In this document: one piece after another, positions 25,991-35,257 of the stretch | Layout of the letters: every line of letters begins with the position of its first letter | How positions within the stretch are numbered: position 1 is the stretch's first letter | Origin: Schaalia suimastitidis DSM 15538 | Lineage (GTDB): Bacteria; Actinomycetota; Actinomycetes; Actinomycetales; Actinomycetaceae | DNA length: 64,000 bases | NCBI RefSeq assembly: GCF_000429105.1 | Contig: NZ_AUBF01000009.1 | Coordinates: 101,895 to 165,894 of the forward strand | Reading direction: 5' to 3' | Made by a program: the position numbers and the translations under genes | The notes under the pieces: generated by a model | What the model saw: only the letters and a program-made list of their open reading frames with translations | Databases searched by the model: none | What the model was told of the DNA's origin: nothing

Positions 25991-27394
25991 GTGTCCGTAG
26001 ACTTCCCGCCCATCGTCAGGCGCACCAAGCCCGAGGTCCTCGCCCCCGCAGGTAGCCTTGCCACTGTCAAAACCGCTATCGATTTTGGGGCCGATGCCGT
26101 GTACTGCGGCGGGAAAGCCTTCGGGATGCGTGCAGCGCCAAAAAACCTCAGCCTTGAGGATTTCGAGCAGGCGGTAGCCTATGCGCATCAACGCGACGCC
26201 CGGATCTTCGTCACCTGCAATATTTTGCCGCGCAATGACGAAATTGAGCAGATGAATGCCTACATGGGGCAGCTCGGCGAGATCGGTGTCGATGCACTTA
26301 TCGTTTCGGATGTTGGTGTCCTCATGGCTGCAAAGCAGGTGGCGCCACACGTTGAGGTGCACGTATCGACCCAGGCGGGGATCACCAATTACCAGGCCGC
26401 CAATGCCTTCGCTGCCCTGGGAGCTTCTCGCGTGGTGCTGGCCCGGGAACTTGACCTGGAAGCAATCCGAGGTATCCGAGCTAATGTTTCACCGGACCTT
26501 GAAATCGAAGCATTCGTCCATGGGTCCATGTGTATGGCCTTTTCGGGGCGGTGTTTAATCTCGCAGCACATGACCGGAAGAGACGCCAACCATGGGGATT
26601 GCGCGCAGTCATGCCGCTGGAAATACCACGTCGTGGAAGAGAAACGGCCCGGCGAGTTTATTCCGGTAGAAATCACCGACCAGGGAACATTCCTGTTTAA
26701 CTCCCATGACATGAATCTGTTGGCTCACGTTGACGAGATTCTTGACGCGGGCATCACTAGCTTGAAAATTGAAGGCCGAGCAAAGAGTGCTTATTACGTG
26801 GCGGCTATGGCCAATGCCTATAAATGTGCCGTCAATGAGTACATGCTGCAGCGCGGCTTTGAGGACGCCGCTGGCAATACGCTTACGCCATTTCGGCATC
26901 ACCTGAGCGACGGTGCGGATGTGCTGCCGGTGGCATCGTCTGCCTGCGCGTGCACTGGTGGCGGTACCGCACCTCCAAAGGTGGTCCTTCCAGCATGGTT
27001 GCTTGAGGAACCTTACAAAATCGCTCACCGAGAATACTCCACTGGCTTTTACTATCCAGAACACAGTGCTGGCGAAAATATCATGTCTGGCGCCTATATC
27101 AATACGTGGCGGTGGGTTGGAAATGTCATTGGCTACGACGATGCCGCGGGCCGCGTGCGCATCCACGCGAAAAATAAAATCAGTCCGGGGATGGATATCG
27201 AGTTTCTTTTCCCTGGGCACGAACCTGTCGTATGCCGCGTCCCTGAACTCGGTCTGCAAGACGAGGCGGGGCGAGCTGTCGCGGAAATCAACCATCCTGC
27301 GCACGAGTTTTCCCTTCCCATTGATCAGCCTGTACCTGCAGGTGCGATGATTCGTGCGCTCATGCCGAAACGAGTGTCCAGGAGTCACAACTGA
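25991..27394 (+). CDS. Peptidase U32 family protein (RNA-hydroxylation type, TrhP/RlhA-like)
   Basis: 467 residues from GTG 25991. The N-terminal barrel has EVLAPAGSLATVKTAIDFGADAVY and HVSTQAGITNYQAANAF. The U32 signature is EAFVHGSMCMAFSGRCLIS near residue 178, followed by further cysteines in NHGDCAQSCRWKY, likely iron-sulfur ligands. Although named as peptidases, several U32 members hydroxylate tRNA or rRNA (TrhP, RlhA). The C-terminal domain is beta-rich. The substrate here is unknown. Confidence 0.86.
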   Translation: MSVDFPPIVRRTKPEVLAPAGSLATVKTAIDFGADAVYCGGKAFGMRAAPKNLSLEDFEQAVAYAHQRDARIFVTCNILPRNDEIEQMNAYMGQLGEIGVDALIVSDVGVLMAAKQVAPHVEVHVSTQAGITNYQAANAFAALGASRVVLARELDLEAIRGIRANVSPDLEIEAFVHGSMCMAFSGRCLISQHMTGRDANHGDCAQSCRWKYHVVEEKRPGEFIPVEITDQGTFLFNSHDMNLLAHVDEILDAGITSLKIEGRAKSAYYVAAMANAYKCAVNEYMLQRGFEDAAGNTLTPFRHHLSDGADVLPVASSACACTGGGTAPPKVVLPAWLLEEPYKIAHREYSTGFYYPEHSAGENIMSGAYINTWRWVGNVIGYDDAAGRVRIHAKNKISPGMDIEFLFPGHEPVVCRVPELGLQDEAGRAVAEINHPAHEFSLPIDQPVPAGAMIRALMPKRVSRSHN

Positions 27395-27483
27395 ACTGCT
27401 GGGACAAAAGTCATAGCGGCCACTACGATGGTATTCACTTTGCTTGCCGCATATGAGCCGCGGAATTGCTGAAAGGAAAACCC

Positions 27484-27957
27484 ATGGCCTACGAACTACG
27501 CGTCTACCTCAACTTCCCCGGAAATACTGCCGAGGCCATGACCTACTACCAGGGCATCTTCGGTGGCGAACTACAGATCATGACATTCGGCGATGCGCAG
27601 GCGCTGCCGGAAGGCTCCCCAAGCCTCGACAAGGTCATGAATGCTGAACTGCGCACACCGCACTTCACCCTAATGGCTGCCGACATCATTGCAGAAACGC
27701 CGATCGAGGTCACCCTGGGCAACAACTACAACATCGCCCTGGTGGGTGAAAGCGTCCAGACACTTGAGGAACTCGCCTCAGCCTTCGACGCACTCGCCGC
27801 GCACGACAATGCCACCGTCGTCATGCCGCTGACACGCGTCATGTGGGGCGCCGTCTTCGGATCGCTTGTTGACGGATTCGGCGTACCGTGGATGTTCAAT
27901 ATTGACGTCCCCGCCGGTCAAGCCGGTCGTTTCGACGACGTCAACGCCAATGCCTAA
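27484..27957 (+). CDS. VOC-family (PhnB-like) protein
   Basis: 157 residues from ATG 27484, behind AAAGGAAAA. Beta-alpha-beta-beta-beta units of the vicinal oxygen chelate fold are visible (VYLNFPGNTAEAMTYYQGIFGGELQIMTFGD; TRVMWGAVFGSLVDGFGVPWMFNI). PhnB-like members lack a clear shared function. Its stop overlaps the next start by eight bases. Confidence 0.82.
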   Translation: MAYELRVYLNFPGNTAEAMTYYQGIFGGELQIMTFGDAQALPEGSPSLDKVMNAELRTPHFTLMAADIIAETPIEVTLGNNYNIALVGESVQTLEELASAFDALAAHDNATVVMPLTRVMWGAVFGSLVDGFGVPWMFNIDVPAGQAGRFDDVNANA

Positions 27958-28579
27958 AGACTTGGCGTCCGTGTGGGCCTCGGTCGAACGCAATACCGGC
28001 ATCGGCCAAGAAGAATGGTTGACGTATTTTGAGCCGCACCGGAGCCTGGACCACACCGCGCTGGCGAAATTAGCGTTGGCGCGCATCGTCGAATCCCACG
28101 AGGCCGGTAATCCAGCGCTGGCCAACCGGAGCCTCCAGTGGTGGGCCCAAGGTGTGACCGCCCTGTATGAGCAGCACATTGGTCGACGCCAAGAGGGGCA
28201 ACGTTGCGACGGTGCTTACGGTGCGAGCGCCTCGAAAACCGTGCCTGGGTCGATGGACGAGGTGGCCGACCGTTGGGCACTTTTCGTGCAGGAACGCTTG
28301 AGCGAGGTTGAGGGGATTGCCTGGGCTAGTGAGCCGCGTTGCACAGCTACTGACAAGTGGCGGTACTGGCGCTGCGAATTAGAAAACGGTGCGCCGGTCT
28401 CGGTCAATATTAGTGCGCGTCCCAGTGCAGCTGGTGCCGCCAAATGCGGAATCGCCGTTGAAATGCGCAAACTGGGTAGCAGTGATGAGGCTACAGCGTT
28501 TAAAAACATATGGAAGGCAGTGCTCGCTGAATTTGCTGCCTGGGAAGAACCCGGCAGCATCGGGACCAGTGACCAGTGA
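27950..28579 (+). CDS. Unrecognised protein coupled to the VOC gene
   Basis: 209 residues from ATG 27950, overlapping the VOC gene. I do not recognise the family with certainty. The N-terminal part (SVERNTGIGQEEWLTYFEP, DHTALAKLALARIVESHEAGN) recalls small domains found with DUF4287-type proteins. The C-terminal 80 residues (WRYWRCELENGAPVSVNIS, AAKCGIAVEMRKLGSSDEA) might be an SRPBCC-like or AHSA1-like domain. No signal peptide or membrane segment is seen. Its last codons and stop lie in a 7-bp tandem repeat array, so copy-number change would alter the C-terminus. Confidence 0.6.
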   Translation: MPKDLASVWASVERNTGIGQEEWLTYFEPHRSLDHTALAKLALARIVESHEAGNPALANRSLQWWAQGVTALYEQHIGRRQEGQRCDGAYGASASKTVPGSMDEVADRWALFVQERLSEVEGIAWASEPRCTATDKWRYWRCELENGAPVSVNISARPSAAGAAKCGIAVEMRKLGSSDEATAFKNIWKAVLAEFAAWEEPGSIGTSDQ

Positions 28580-28598
28580 CCAGTGACCAGTGACCAGT
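28564..28598. repeat. Five tandem copies of a 7-bp repeat at a gene end
   Basis: GACCAGT is repeated five times, with a partial sixth copy. The array includes the stop codon of the preceding gene. As the unit is not a multiple-of-three change, gain or loss of a copy would shift the reading frame at the end. Confidence 0.9.
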
Positions 28599-28606
28599 GA
28601 CCAACG

Positions 28607-28730
28607 TCGTGACTCGCTGGCAGACCAGCATCGTGACTTGCGAGCAGCGACCAGCATCGTGACTCGCTGGCAGACCAGCATCGTGACTCGCGAGCAGCGA
28701 CCAGCATCGTGACTCGCTGGCAGACCAGCA
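28607..28730. repeat. Composite 24/26-bp tandem repeat
   Basis: A 24-bp unit (TCGTGACTCGCTGGCAGACC...) alternates with a 26-bp variant (TCGTGACTCGCGAGCAGCGA...), giving two full 50-bp repeats and a half copy. Both halves end in ACCAGCA. It fills the gap before the next VOC gene and has no spacers. Confidence 0.9.
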
Positions 28731-28767
28731 TCGTGACCAGCAATCAACAAACAGATTGGCCAAACGA

Positions 28768-29622
28768 ATGACATCATTATCTCACGGTCCCACGCCGTGT
28801 ATCTGGATCAACGGAGACGCAGCGCAGGCAGCGCGGTACTATGCTGACATTTTCCGCGATGTGACAATCGTTGACGCAGGTATTACCTCGGAAATCACCA
28901 TCCACGGCCGCAAACTAGTGCTGCTGGGCGCAGACGCCACATATGCACCCAACCCGTCCATCAGCGGACTGCTCAACTTCGATCCGCTGCTCTTTGGAGG
29001 TGAAGCGCAGGCACGCCAATACCTCGACCATTGCTACGAGCACCTCAGTGAAGGTGGCGTACTTATGGAGCTGGGGCAGTACCCTTTCAGCGCGCACTAC
29101 GCCTGGGTGAAGGACCGTTACGGTTTCACATGGCAACTGATGCTGACGAATCCTGAAGGCGAACCGGCACCCTTTGTGATCCCGGCCTTTATGTTCGGTG
29201 GTACCAACCACGGCAACTGTGAAGAAGCCACCGATCATTGGATCGCGACCCTTGGCGGTGAACGTAAAAGTATCGTCAGATACGACGACAACGGGCCGCT
29301 GGAAGCCGGTAGCGTCCAATTCACCAGTTTCACGCTGGCAGGCCAGTGGTTTGCCGGCATGGATTCGGGGACCTTCCACGACTTCACATTCACGCCCGGT
29401 GTTTCAATGATGCTTTTCACCGCTACTCAAGCTGGGTTGGACACGTACTGGGCGGCACTGTCACGTGTGCCCGAGGCTGAACGCTGCGGCTGGTGCATGG
29501 ACCAGTGGGGTGTTTCGTGGCAGGTTCTGCCCGACACTATTGGCCAACTGATGGCTGACCCGATTACGAGGGGTCGCCTGATGGACATGGGTAAAATCGA
29601 TCTGACTCAACTGGAGGCATAA
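28768..29622 (+). CDS. Two-domain VOC-family (PhnB/demethylubiquinone-methyltransferase-like) protein
   Basis: 284 residues from ATG 28768; an upstream in-frame TTG at 28756 is an alternative, and no strong ribosome site is seen. Two repeated halves each have the PhnB-like pattern: CIWINGDAAQAARYYADIF with FSAHYAWVKDRYGFTWQLM, and FMFGGTNHGNCEEATDHWI with CGWCMDQWGVSWQVLP. Function unknown. The next gene overlaps its stop by one base. Confidence 0.82.
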   Translation: MTSLSHGPTPCIWINGDAAQAARYYADIFRDVTIVDAGITSEITIHGRKLVLLGADATYAPNPSISGLLNFDPLLFGGEAQARQYLDHCYEHLSEGGVLMELGQYPFSAHYAWVKDRYGFTWQLMLTNPEGEPAPFVIPAFMFGGTNHGNCEEATDHWIATLGGERKSIVRYDDNGPLEAGSVQFTSFTLAGQWFAGMDSGTFHDFTFTPGVSMMLFTATQAGLDTYWAALSRVPEAERCGWCMDQWGVSWQVLPDTIGQLMADPITRGRLMDMGKIDLTQLEA

Positions 29623-29969
29623 TGCAGTACCTGATCAGCGTCTACAATCCCGCAGGCGCACACGACGACGGCACGGTTTACGCCGACGAGGCCGCAATGC
29701 AAGCAGCATTTGCCCGCGTCGACGCATTCAACACTGCGTTACAGGAAGCGGGACAATGGGTGAGTGCTGCCGGGCTCATGCCGCCATCAACTGCGGTGAG
29801 CATTACTCCTGACGGTGAGGCGACGCCTGGCCCTTACGTTGAGGCGAGCCATTTCCTTGGCGGTTTCTGGATTGTCGAGGCAATCGACCTTGACGAAGCC
29901 ACCGACATTGCGGGTCGCGCCGCAGCGGCATGTGGAAATACCGTTGAGCTGCGGCAAATGGCAGGCTGA
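29622..29969 (+). CDS. YciI-like (DGPF domain) protein
   Basis: 115 residues, overlapping the VOC gene. MQYLISVYNP at the start, ALQEAGQWVSAAGLMPPSTAV in the middle and GGFWIVEAIDLDEATDIAGR near the end are typical of the dimeric ferredoxin-like YciI fold. Such proteins often accompany VOC and SRPBCC proteins in actinobacteria; a catalytic role is not established. Confidence 0.82.
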   Translation: MQYLISVYNPAGAHDDGTVYADEAAMQAAFARVDAFNTALQEAGQWVSAAGLMPPSTAVSITPDGEATPGPYVEASHFLGGFWIVEAIDLDEATDIAGRAAAACGNTVELRQMAG

Positions 29970-30117
29970 ATACATCTGACATCAAACCGTCGCCACGCAG
30001 TGCGTTTCCGCGTGGGGTAATGCGTAACAGAGCGTCAGACGTGGCGGCGGGCCAAATATTGAACCAAGGGCGAGCGTCGCACAATGGGGTTGCGTCACAC
30101 GCAGAAGGGTATTAATT

Positions 30118-30582
30118 GTGGTCGAGGAATTTTGGGCGCGTGCCACTGCTGTCTGCGCCGATCTTAATCCGCTTTCCGAGGCGCCACCTGCCTGGGCATT
30201 CGGGGCTGGCTCCGAGCAGGCAAATCGGCTGGCCCAGCTGGTAGTTGATGGCGTAAAAACGGCGACCGCCTCGTATTTTGCTGACTACCTTGCTGAGGAA
30301 GAACCACTTCCGCACATCGGTGACCTGGGTATCGTGCTGGATGGCCAGGGGGTGCCTCGTGCCCTTATTCGCACGACCGAGGTTGATGTGGTGCCATTTG
30401 CTTTGGTTGGAGCCGATCATGCGCGCGCTGAAGGTGAGGGTGACGGCTCTATTCAGCAGTGGCGCGACTCCCATGAAGCATTCTGGCTTGCTCATTCGTC
30501 GGCCATTGCAGGCAATACTCACCGGATTGACGAAGCTGCCCTTATCGTGTGCGAACGTTTCACTGTGCTGTACGCGGAATAG
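30118..30582 (+). CDS. ASCH-domain protein
   Basis: 154 residues from GTG 30118, with AGAAGGG eight bases upstream. The sequence WAFGAGSEQANRLAQLVVDG, KTATASYFADYL and FWLAHSSAIAGNT fits the ASCH fold, a PUA-like beta-barrel likely to bind RNA or nucleotides. Related small proteins hydrolyse modified nucleosides such as N4-acetylcytidine. Function here is inferred only. Confidence 0.8.
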   Translation: MVEEFWARATAVCADLNPLSEAPPAWAFGAGSEQANRLAQLVVDGVKTATASYFADYLAEEEPLPHIGDLGIVLDGQGVPRALIRTTEVDVVPFALVGADHARAEGEGDGSIQQWRDSHEAFWLAHSSAIAGNTHRIDEAALIVCERFTVLYAE

Positions 30583-30786
30583 GTGTGCGCCGGGTATGCC
30601 GAATGGGTGCGTGTTCGGGTGGGGGAGGAGCGTGCGTGTCTGGGCAGGCGATGTATTGGCGGGCGGGGCGAGCGTGCGTGCTCGGAAGTAACGGTACTCA
30701 GTGCCTTGGCAGCCGGTGCGTTGGGGCGTCGGTAGCTGGGGCGTTGGCCTGGTTTTGCGCCCCAAACGCTGGTTGAATGCGCCGAC

Positions 30787-31245
30787 TTAGTTCGCTGCCG
30801 CCTCGGCGAGGCGCGCGAGGCCACGCTCAAAGTCAGCACCAATGCGCCCATCCATCTTCATGACAGAAAACATCACCTTCATCAGAAGGTTTTGTTTGCC
30901 CGTCATTTCCCACGTGACAACCGTGGATTCCTCACCTTGGACGGCAAGAGTGAAGTGGCTGCGGTTCAACGCTTTGAAAGGTTTGAGGAACTCAACGTCA
31001 ACCTCAATCAATTCAGGCGTGTCAGTAACGACAGTCATGCGGCCGGAACCGGCCTCCTTGTTCCCCGACCATTCCATGCGCGCACCAACGCCAGCATCAG
31101 CACCGGAATAGGTTTGCGTCATCTGGGAGTCAATGTCTTGCCAGGGTGACCATTTTTCCCATTCATGCAGGTCGCGAATAAGTGCACGGACAGTGTCGAT
31201 GGAAGCGGGGATCGTGGCAGAACGAGTCACTGAAAAAGTAGCCAT
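30787..31245 (-). CDS. SRPBCC-family polyketide cyclase/dehydrase-like protein
   Basis: 152 residues on the minus strand. The START-like fold is evident from VTRSATIPASIDTVRALIRD, LHEWEKWSPWQ and the C-terminal helix IGADFERGLARLAEAA. Such proteins bind hydrophobic ligands. It is not in an operon with the neighbouring plus-strand genes. Confidence 0.84.
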   Translation of the reverse strand: MATFSVTRSATIPASIDTVRALIRDLHEWEKWSPWQDIDSQMTQTYSGADAGVGARMEWSGNKEAGSGRMTVVTDTPELIEVDVEFLKPFKALNRSHFTLAVQGEESTVVTWEMTGKQNLLMKVMFSVMKMDGRIGADFERGLARLAEAAAN

Positions 31246-31456
31246 CGGGCAAGACTAGCAGGACAAGGTGACGTGCGGGTGGTGAGGGGCTTTTCTGCGA
31301 GTACCAATCTGACAAAATTAGTTAAGGAGCCAGTCCATAATGGTTGGTACAAATGGAAAACACAGACAGATAAGCAGGACTTGTCCACAATCAAAACTGT
31401 CTTTGTTTTTGGTATTGGCTAGTTTTTGCCCAGGCTTGTCTAATCATCCATCGCGT

Positions 31457-31795
31457 TTATAGAACTTCTTGCGCAAAGGAAATGCGATTGCCATCAGGAT
31501 CGTCGATATAACAGGTCAGAACGACCTCCCAATCCATTAGGTCACTTGGCTCTAAACCGTTGCTGGCAAGTTCTTCTTGTACTTTCTTAATGTCATCCAC
31601 ACCGAGGACAAGACTGGTTGGATTCCCTTCTTCTTGGGACAGTTGCAACCAAGCAGTCTCGGTCACGTGGTACTCCGCGATCCCTTCCATGGGGATGACA
31701 TCAGGATCGCCCAGCCATTTTCTGTACCAGGCTAGGCTTGTTTCCAAATCCTTGACAGGAAAAATGGAGATGAGGCTTGTCACGTGTGATTTCAT
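31457..31795 (-). CDS. Single-domain VOC/glyoxalase-like protein
   Basis: 112 residues from ATG 31793-31795, with GAAGGAGC upstream. Typical halves are LISIFPVKDLETSLAWYRKWLG and CYIDDPDGNRISFAQEVL. The base composition is a little more A/T-rich than its neighbours, including the 210 bases downstream, perhaps a recent arrival. Function unknown. Confidence 0.82.
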   Translation of the reverse strand: MKSHVTSLISIFPVKDLETSLAWYRKWLGDPDVIPMEGIAEYHVTETAWLQLSQEEGNPTSLVLGVDDIKKVQEELASNGLEPSDLMDWEVVLTCYIDDPDGNRISFAQEVL

Positions 31796-32321
31796 GTCGT
31801 TGCTCCTTCTTCAGTTCTCATATTAAAGCCCAAGGTTCGGGCTACCTAAAAGCGAGATCTTCGCACGCGATTTATCCAGATCGACATTGCCAAGATATCT
31901 CTTGCCTCTCATGTCAGTGGCACCGGATTTTTCTCTCACACACCTTATGGCACTTAGACCTTTCTGGCAGGCGGCCCGAAGGTGTGTGGGTTACTTTCTG
32001 ACCGTCAAAATGCTCCCGGTCCAATGCCGCCGTGGGTTCTGTTGCCGCATTGCCTTACAGTCTGTCGGCCGCATGCTGCCGCGACGCTGCGCCATTGTGC
32101 CGTGGCATCGCGCTGTGTGACTGTGTGCTACTCCCACGCTGTGCCACCACACTGTGGCGCTGCCTCGTGTCGCTCTTGACCGAGATAGCACCGACCCTCG
32201 CATGGTTATTTGACAACTGAATGGTTGCGCGGGATCCTAAAGTCCTCACTGCAGTACGTGGCACAGCATTGACGCACGCGACCAAACTGCACACACCACG
32301 CTCACAAGAGGACACGTACCA
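31796..32321. other. Intergenic region without a recognisable gene
   Basis: 526 bases. Open frames on both strands are short and show no known motif. The segment separates a minus-strand VOC gene from the MFS gene and presumably carries promoters for both. Confidence 0.4.
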
Positions 32322-33671
32322 ATGGGTATCCTGGCACGCAATGGATTCGCCACCCGCCAACAAAGCGCCGCATTCTTCAGCGTCGTCTTTTCCGGACAAC
32401 TCATCTATTCAGCCTTCGAATCCTTCAAAATACCTTTTTACGAGCGTCTCGTCACCTATTACGGGTTGAGTGACACACAATTTGGTCTGCTCTTTATGGC
32501 CCTTGGCGTCGCTGTCCTGTTCTATATTCCGGGCGGATGGGTCAATAACCGTTTCAACGTCCGCAGCCTCCTGATCGCGGGCCTTCTCTACCGCTGTGTG
32601 ACGAGCCTGACGATGATCCTGCTCATCCCGCCGTTCCCCGTCATGTTCACCATTGCACTGAGCTGGGGCATCCTCGACGCTATCTTTTGGCCGGCTGTCG
32701 TCAAAGGCGTCGTCCTCTTTAGCGGCGAAAACAACAAAAGTATGGGCCTTGGCCTCCTGACAGCCCTACGAGCAGGCGGCGAAGCCACACTGAACGGTAT
32801 CCTCATCGGCGTCATGGCACTACTTGGCGGCACCATGCTGGTGTTTAAGGCAGGCATGATCGTCTACGCATGCCTCACAGTGCCCATGGCCTACCTGGTT
32901 CACCGTTTCGTACCCGCTGACTCCGCCCACGCCTCGGTAAGAGGAGAAAGTAACGGCGCCCGGCAAGCAGACTCGGCCCGAGGCGGAGAGAATGGCGCCC
33001 GGCAAGCAGACTCGGCCCGAGGCGTAGGCACCGACAATCGGCAAGCGCTCGCTGGGCTTATGGCCACGTTGCGCATCCCCACCGTTTGGCTCGCTGGGCT
33101 GGTTGGACTATGTATTTACTGGGTCTACACCACCCTTGTTTACACCGCGCCGTACCTCATTCGGGTCCATGCGATGAATGCCGATATCGCGCCAATCTAC
33201 ACCACAGCCAATGCCATTCTCCTTGGCCTCGGCGGGGGAGTAGTGGGTGGTTGGCTTGCTGATCGGCTGATACGTTCTGCTTCGAAAACGATCTTCGTCA
33301 CCCTCGCCGTTTCCGCCGCACTGCTGGCAGTACTTGCCTACGTTCCCGCGCGGCCCGGCTGGATGCTGACTGCAATTATCATCATGTCGTGTTTTGCCTT
33401 CGTGATCCTCATGGCGAAAGGGATTCAGCAGGCACCCATCGCCGAGCTTGCCTTGCCTGACACAATGCTCGGCTCTGCGATGTCGGTCAACTCCTTTATG
33501 GGATTTGCATGCATTCTGTGGGCGATGCCAGTCAATGGCATGATCCTTGACGCTTTCGAAGGTGAGCCTGCGACGGCATTCCGCATCATTTTCCTCATGA
33601 TGGCAGGTGTCGCAGTCATTGGCGCGCTGAGCGCAGTATGGCTCCTGCGGCTGATCAAAGCCAAGCGCTAG
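32322..33671 (+). CDS. MFS transporter
   Basis: 449 residues with about twelve membrane helices in two halves. Typical are FYERLVTYYGLSDTQFGLLFMALG and GGVVGGWLADRLI after helix segments. The central cytoplasmic loop (residues about 205-245) contains a 13-residue duplication, NGARQADSARG occurring twice, coded by a 39-bp tandem repeat near 32950-33030. Family features suggest uptake of an organic solute; specificity is unknown. The preceding GAGGACACGTACC is a weak ribosome site. Confidence 0.85.
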   Translation: MGILARNGFATRQQSAAFFSVVFSGQLIYSAFESFKIPFYERLVTYYGLSDTQFGLLFMALGVAVLFYIPGGWVNNRFNVRSLLIAGLLYRCVTSLTMILLIPPFPVMFTIALSWGILDAIFWPAVVKGVVLFSGENNKSMGLGLLTALRAGGEATLNGILIGVMALLGGTMLVFKAGMIVYACLTVPMAYLVHRFVPADSAHASVRGESNGARQADSARGGENGARQADSARGVGTDNRQALAGLMATLRIPTVWLAGLVGLCIYWVYTTLVYTAPYLIRVHAMNADIAPIYTTANAILLGLGGGVVGGWLADRLIRSASKTIFVTLAVSAALLAVLAYVPARPGWMLTAIIIMSCFAFVILMAKGIQQAPIAELALPDTMLGSAMSVNSFMGFACILWAMPVNGMILDAFEGEPATAFRIIFLMMAGVAVIGALSAVWLLRLIKAKR

Positions 33672-33785
33672 GAGGCAGTGGCGGAGGCGTAACGAGGTAG
33701 GACGTCGCCCGTGGATGGGCCAGACGTCGCCCGTGGCAGCGCAGGACGCAGCTGCTGTGCCAGGGCTATGGCAGCGAACCTGCTG

Positions 33786-34514
33786 CTACGACAGTGCCGC
33801 TGCTACTGCTAGGCGGAGCGAGGCCTGGAACCGTGTCTCGCGCTCGTCAGCACTCATATCGTAGGAATGATCGAATAGGTGATCCGAGACTGTGAGAATC
33901 GCCAGTGCCTGCTTGCCGAACTCAGCTGCTACGCCGTAAAGAGCGGCAGCCTCCATTTCCACACCGAGCACACCGTAGGCCGCCAGTTTTTCAGTCTGTC
34001 CCTCGGGTGTGAAGTAGAAGTGGTCGCGGGAAATAATCGCGCCAGCATGAACCGTTGCGTCAAGTTCGTTCGCGGTAACGGCTCGTTGCGCTTCCTCCCA
34101 CGCAGCATTGGCGAGGCGGAAATCAGCCACAGCGGAAAAATTCACACCGGGGATGCGTAGTTGGTTCATGGCAGAGTCCGTGTGTGCGCCAGTAGCAATA
34201 AGTACGTCGCCAACTTTTACCTGCGGTGCAATGCCGCCAGCTGTCCCCACACGAATAATGCGCTCAACGCCATACTGAGTAAAGAGCTCAGTGGCGTAGA
34301 TAGAAGCAGAAGGTTGCCCCATACCTGAGCCCATCACGCTAAGGGGGTGACCATTCACGGTACCGGTGAAACCCAACATTCCGCGTACGTCGGTCACTTG
34401 ACGAGGTGTATCAAGGATCAGTTCAGCAATACGCTTGGCGCGTTTCGGGTCCCCGGGCATGAGGACTGCGGGAGCAAAATCGCCAACTTCGGCGGAAATA
34501 TGAGGGGTAGGCAT
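33786..34514 (-). CDS. deoD: Purine nucleoside phosphorylase, DeoD type
   Basis: 242 residues on the minus strand. The DeoD pattern is clear: MPTPHISAEVGDFAPAVLMPG, PGDPKRAKRIAELIL, MGSGMGQPSASIYATELF, GTAGGIAPQVKVGDVL, EMEAAALYGVAAEFG and LTVSDH. The hexameric enzyme splits purine ribo- and deoxyribonucleosides with phosphate. Length equals the usual 235-242. Confidence 0.95.
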   Translation of the reverse strand: MPTPHISAEVGDFAPAVLMPGDPKRAKRIAELILDTPRQVTDVRGMLGFTGTVNGHPLSVMGSGMGQPSASIYATELFTQYGVERIIRVGTAGGIAPQVKVGDVLIATGAHTDSAMNQLRIPGVNFSAVADFRLANAAWEEAQRAVTANELDATVHAGAIISRDHFYFTPEGQTEKLAAYGVLGVEMEAAALYGVAAEFGKQALAILTVSDHLFDHSYDMSADERETRFQASLRLAVAAALS

Positions 34515-35257
34515 ACGGTGATCTCCTGTTCAAGCAAGCGGCATGGATGCCTGCGCGTTGTCCAAGGCGGCGCAACGGGTTGGAGCAAGTGTGCCACATT
34601 ACCGGCTAATGTACCGCGCGAAGCGGGTTGTGCATCGAGACGGCCGACACGCTTCGGGATCTTCGCCAGCGCAATGGACGAAGCAGAACGCAGGTTCGAT
34701 GCAACGCGATGTCTGTGAACGCACGCACCTGTGCAGGCAGCAATACGCGGCATTGCAGGCGACCATACAAGATGCTGTTAACCCAGCTTGTTCTAACGTA
34801 TCCGCAAATGTAAAAACAAAGTAATTACGCCAATGTGAACGTTACCGAAAGAGTGTGGGTTACTCAGACGCCTTGTTGAAGATTTGACCCGTCTGGACGC
34901 TGTACCTAGGAGCCTGAGGTGACGCTTCTGTAAAAATGAGACGGTGAAAATCAGTACAAATGTAAAACGAGAGACATATTAGGGCTAATCGTCTCAAAAT
35001 GGCCTGTGACCTGGAAATATGCGGAATGGCGTTAATGTTTTTAGTCAATGAATTGAGTGCGAAAAGTGAATAAAAGGGGTGATGCTGGTAACGATTTAAT
35101 AACAGTGTGCCCCAGTTGGTCATTAGCACCCCAATTTATGAGGTACCGTTATCTACACGATCGCAACGGGGCAAATGCGTGACACTTCGTTAACGCTAAC
35201 GAACCGGAGTGATAAGGCAGGCACAAGGCAGTACCTGGCACTTCAAGGGGTGAAACA
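34515..35257. other. Long intergenic region upstream of the fucose operon
   Basis: 743 bases with no credible gene. The right 450 bases are clearly more A/T-rich than the genes around them. It holds the promoter region of deoD at its left end and the control region of the sugar operon, including a palindromic operator, at its right end. Confidence 0.5.
35186..35203. promoter_or_regulatory. LacI-family operator
   Basis: TTCGTTAACGCTAACGAA: seven-base arms TTCGTTA and TAACGAA are perfect complements around a four-base centre with the central CG typical of LacI-family operators. It lies 54 bases before the ABC gene start. The LacI-type regulator encoded at 42334 is the obvious candidate to bind it. 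Confidence 0.75.

Noticed and set aside
25751..28730. Repeat arrays considered as CRISPR
   Set aside because: Units are directly tandem with no unique spacers, and no cas genes are nearby.
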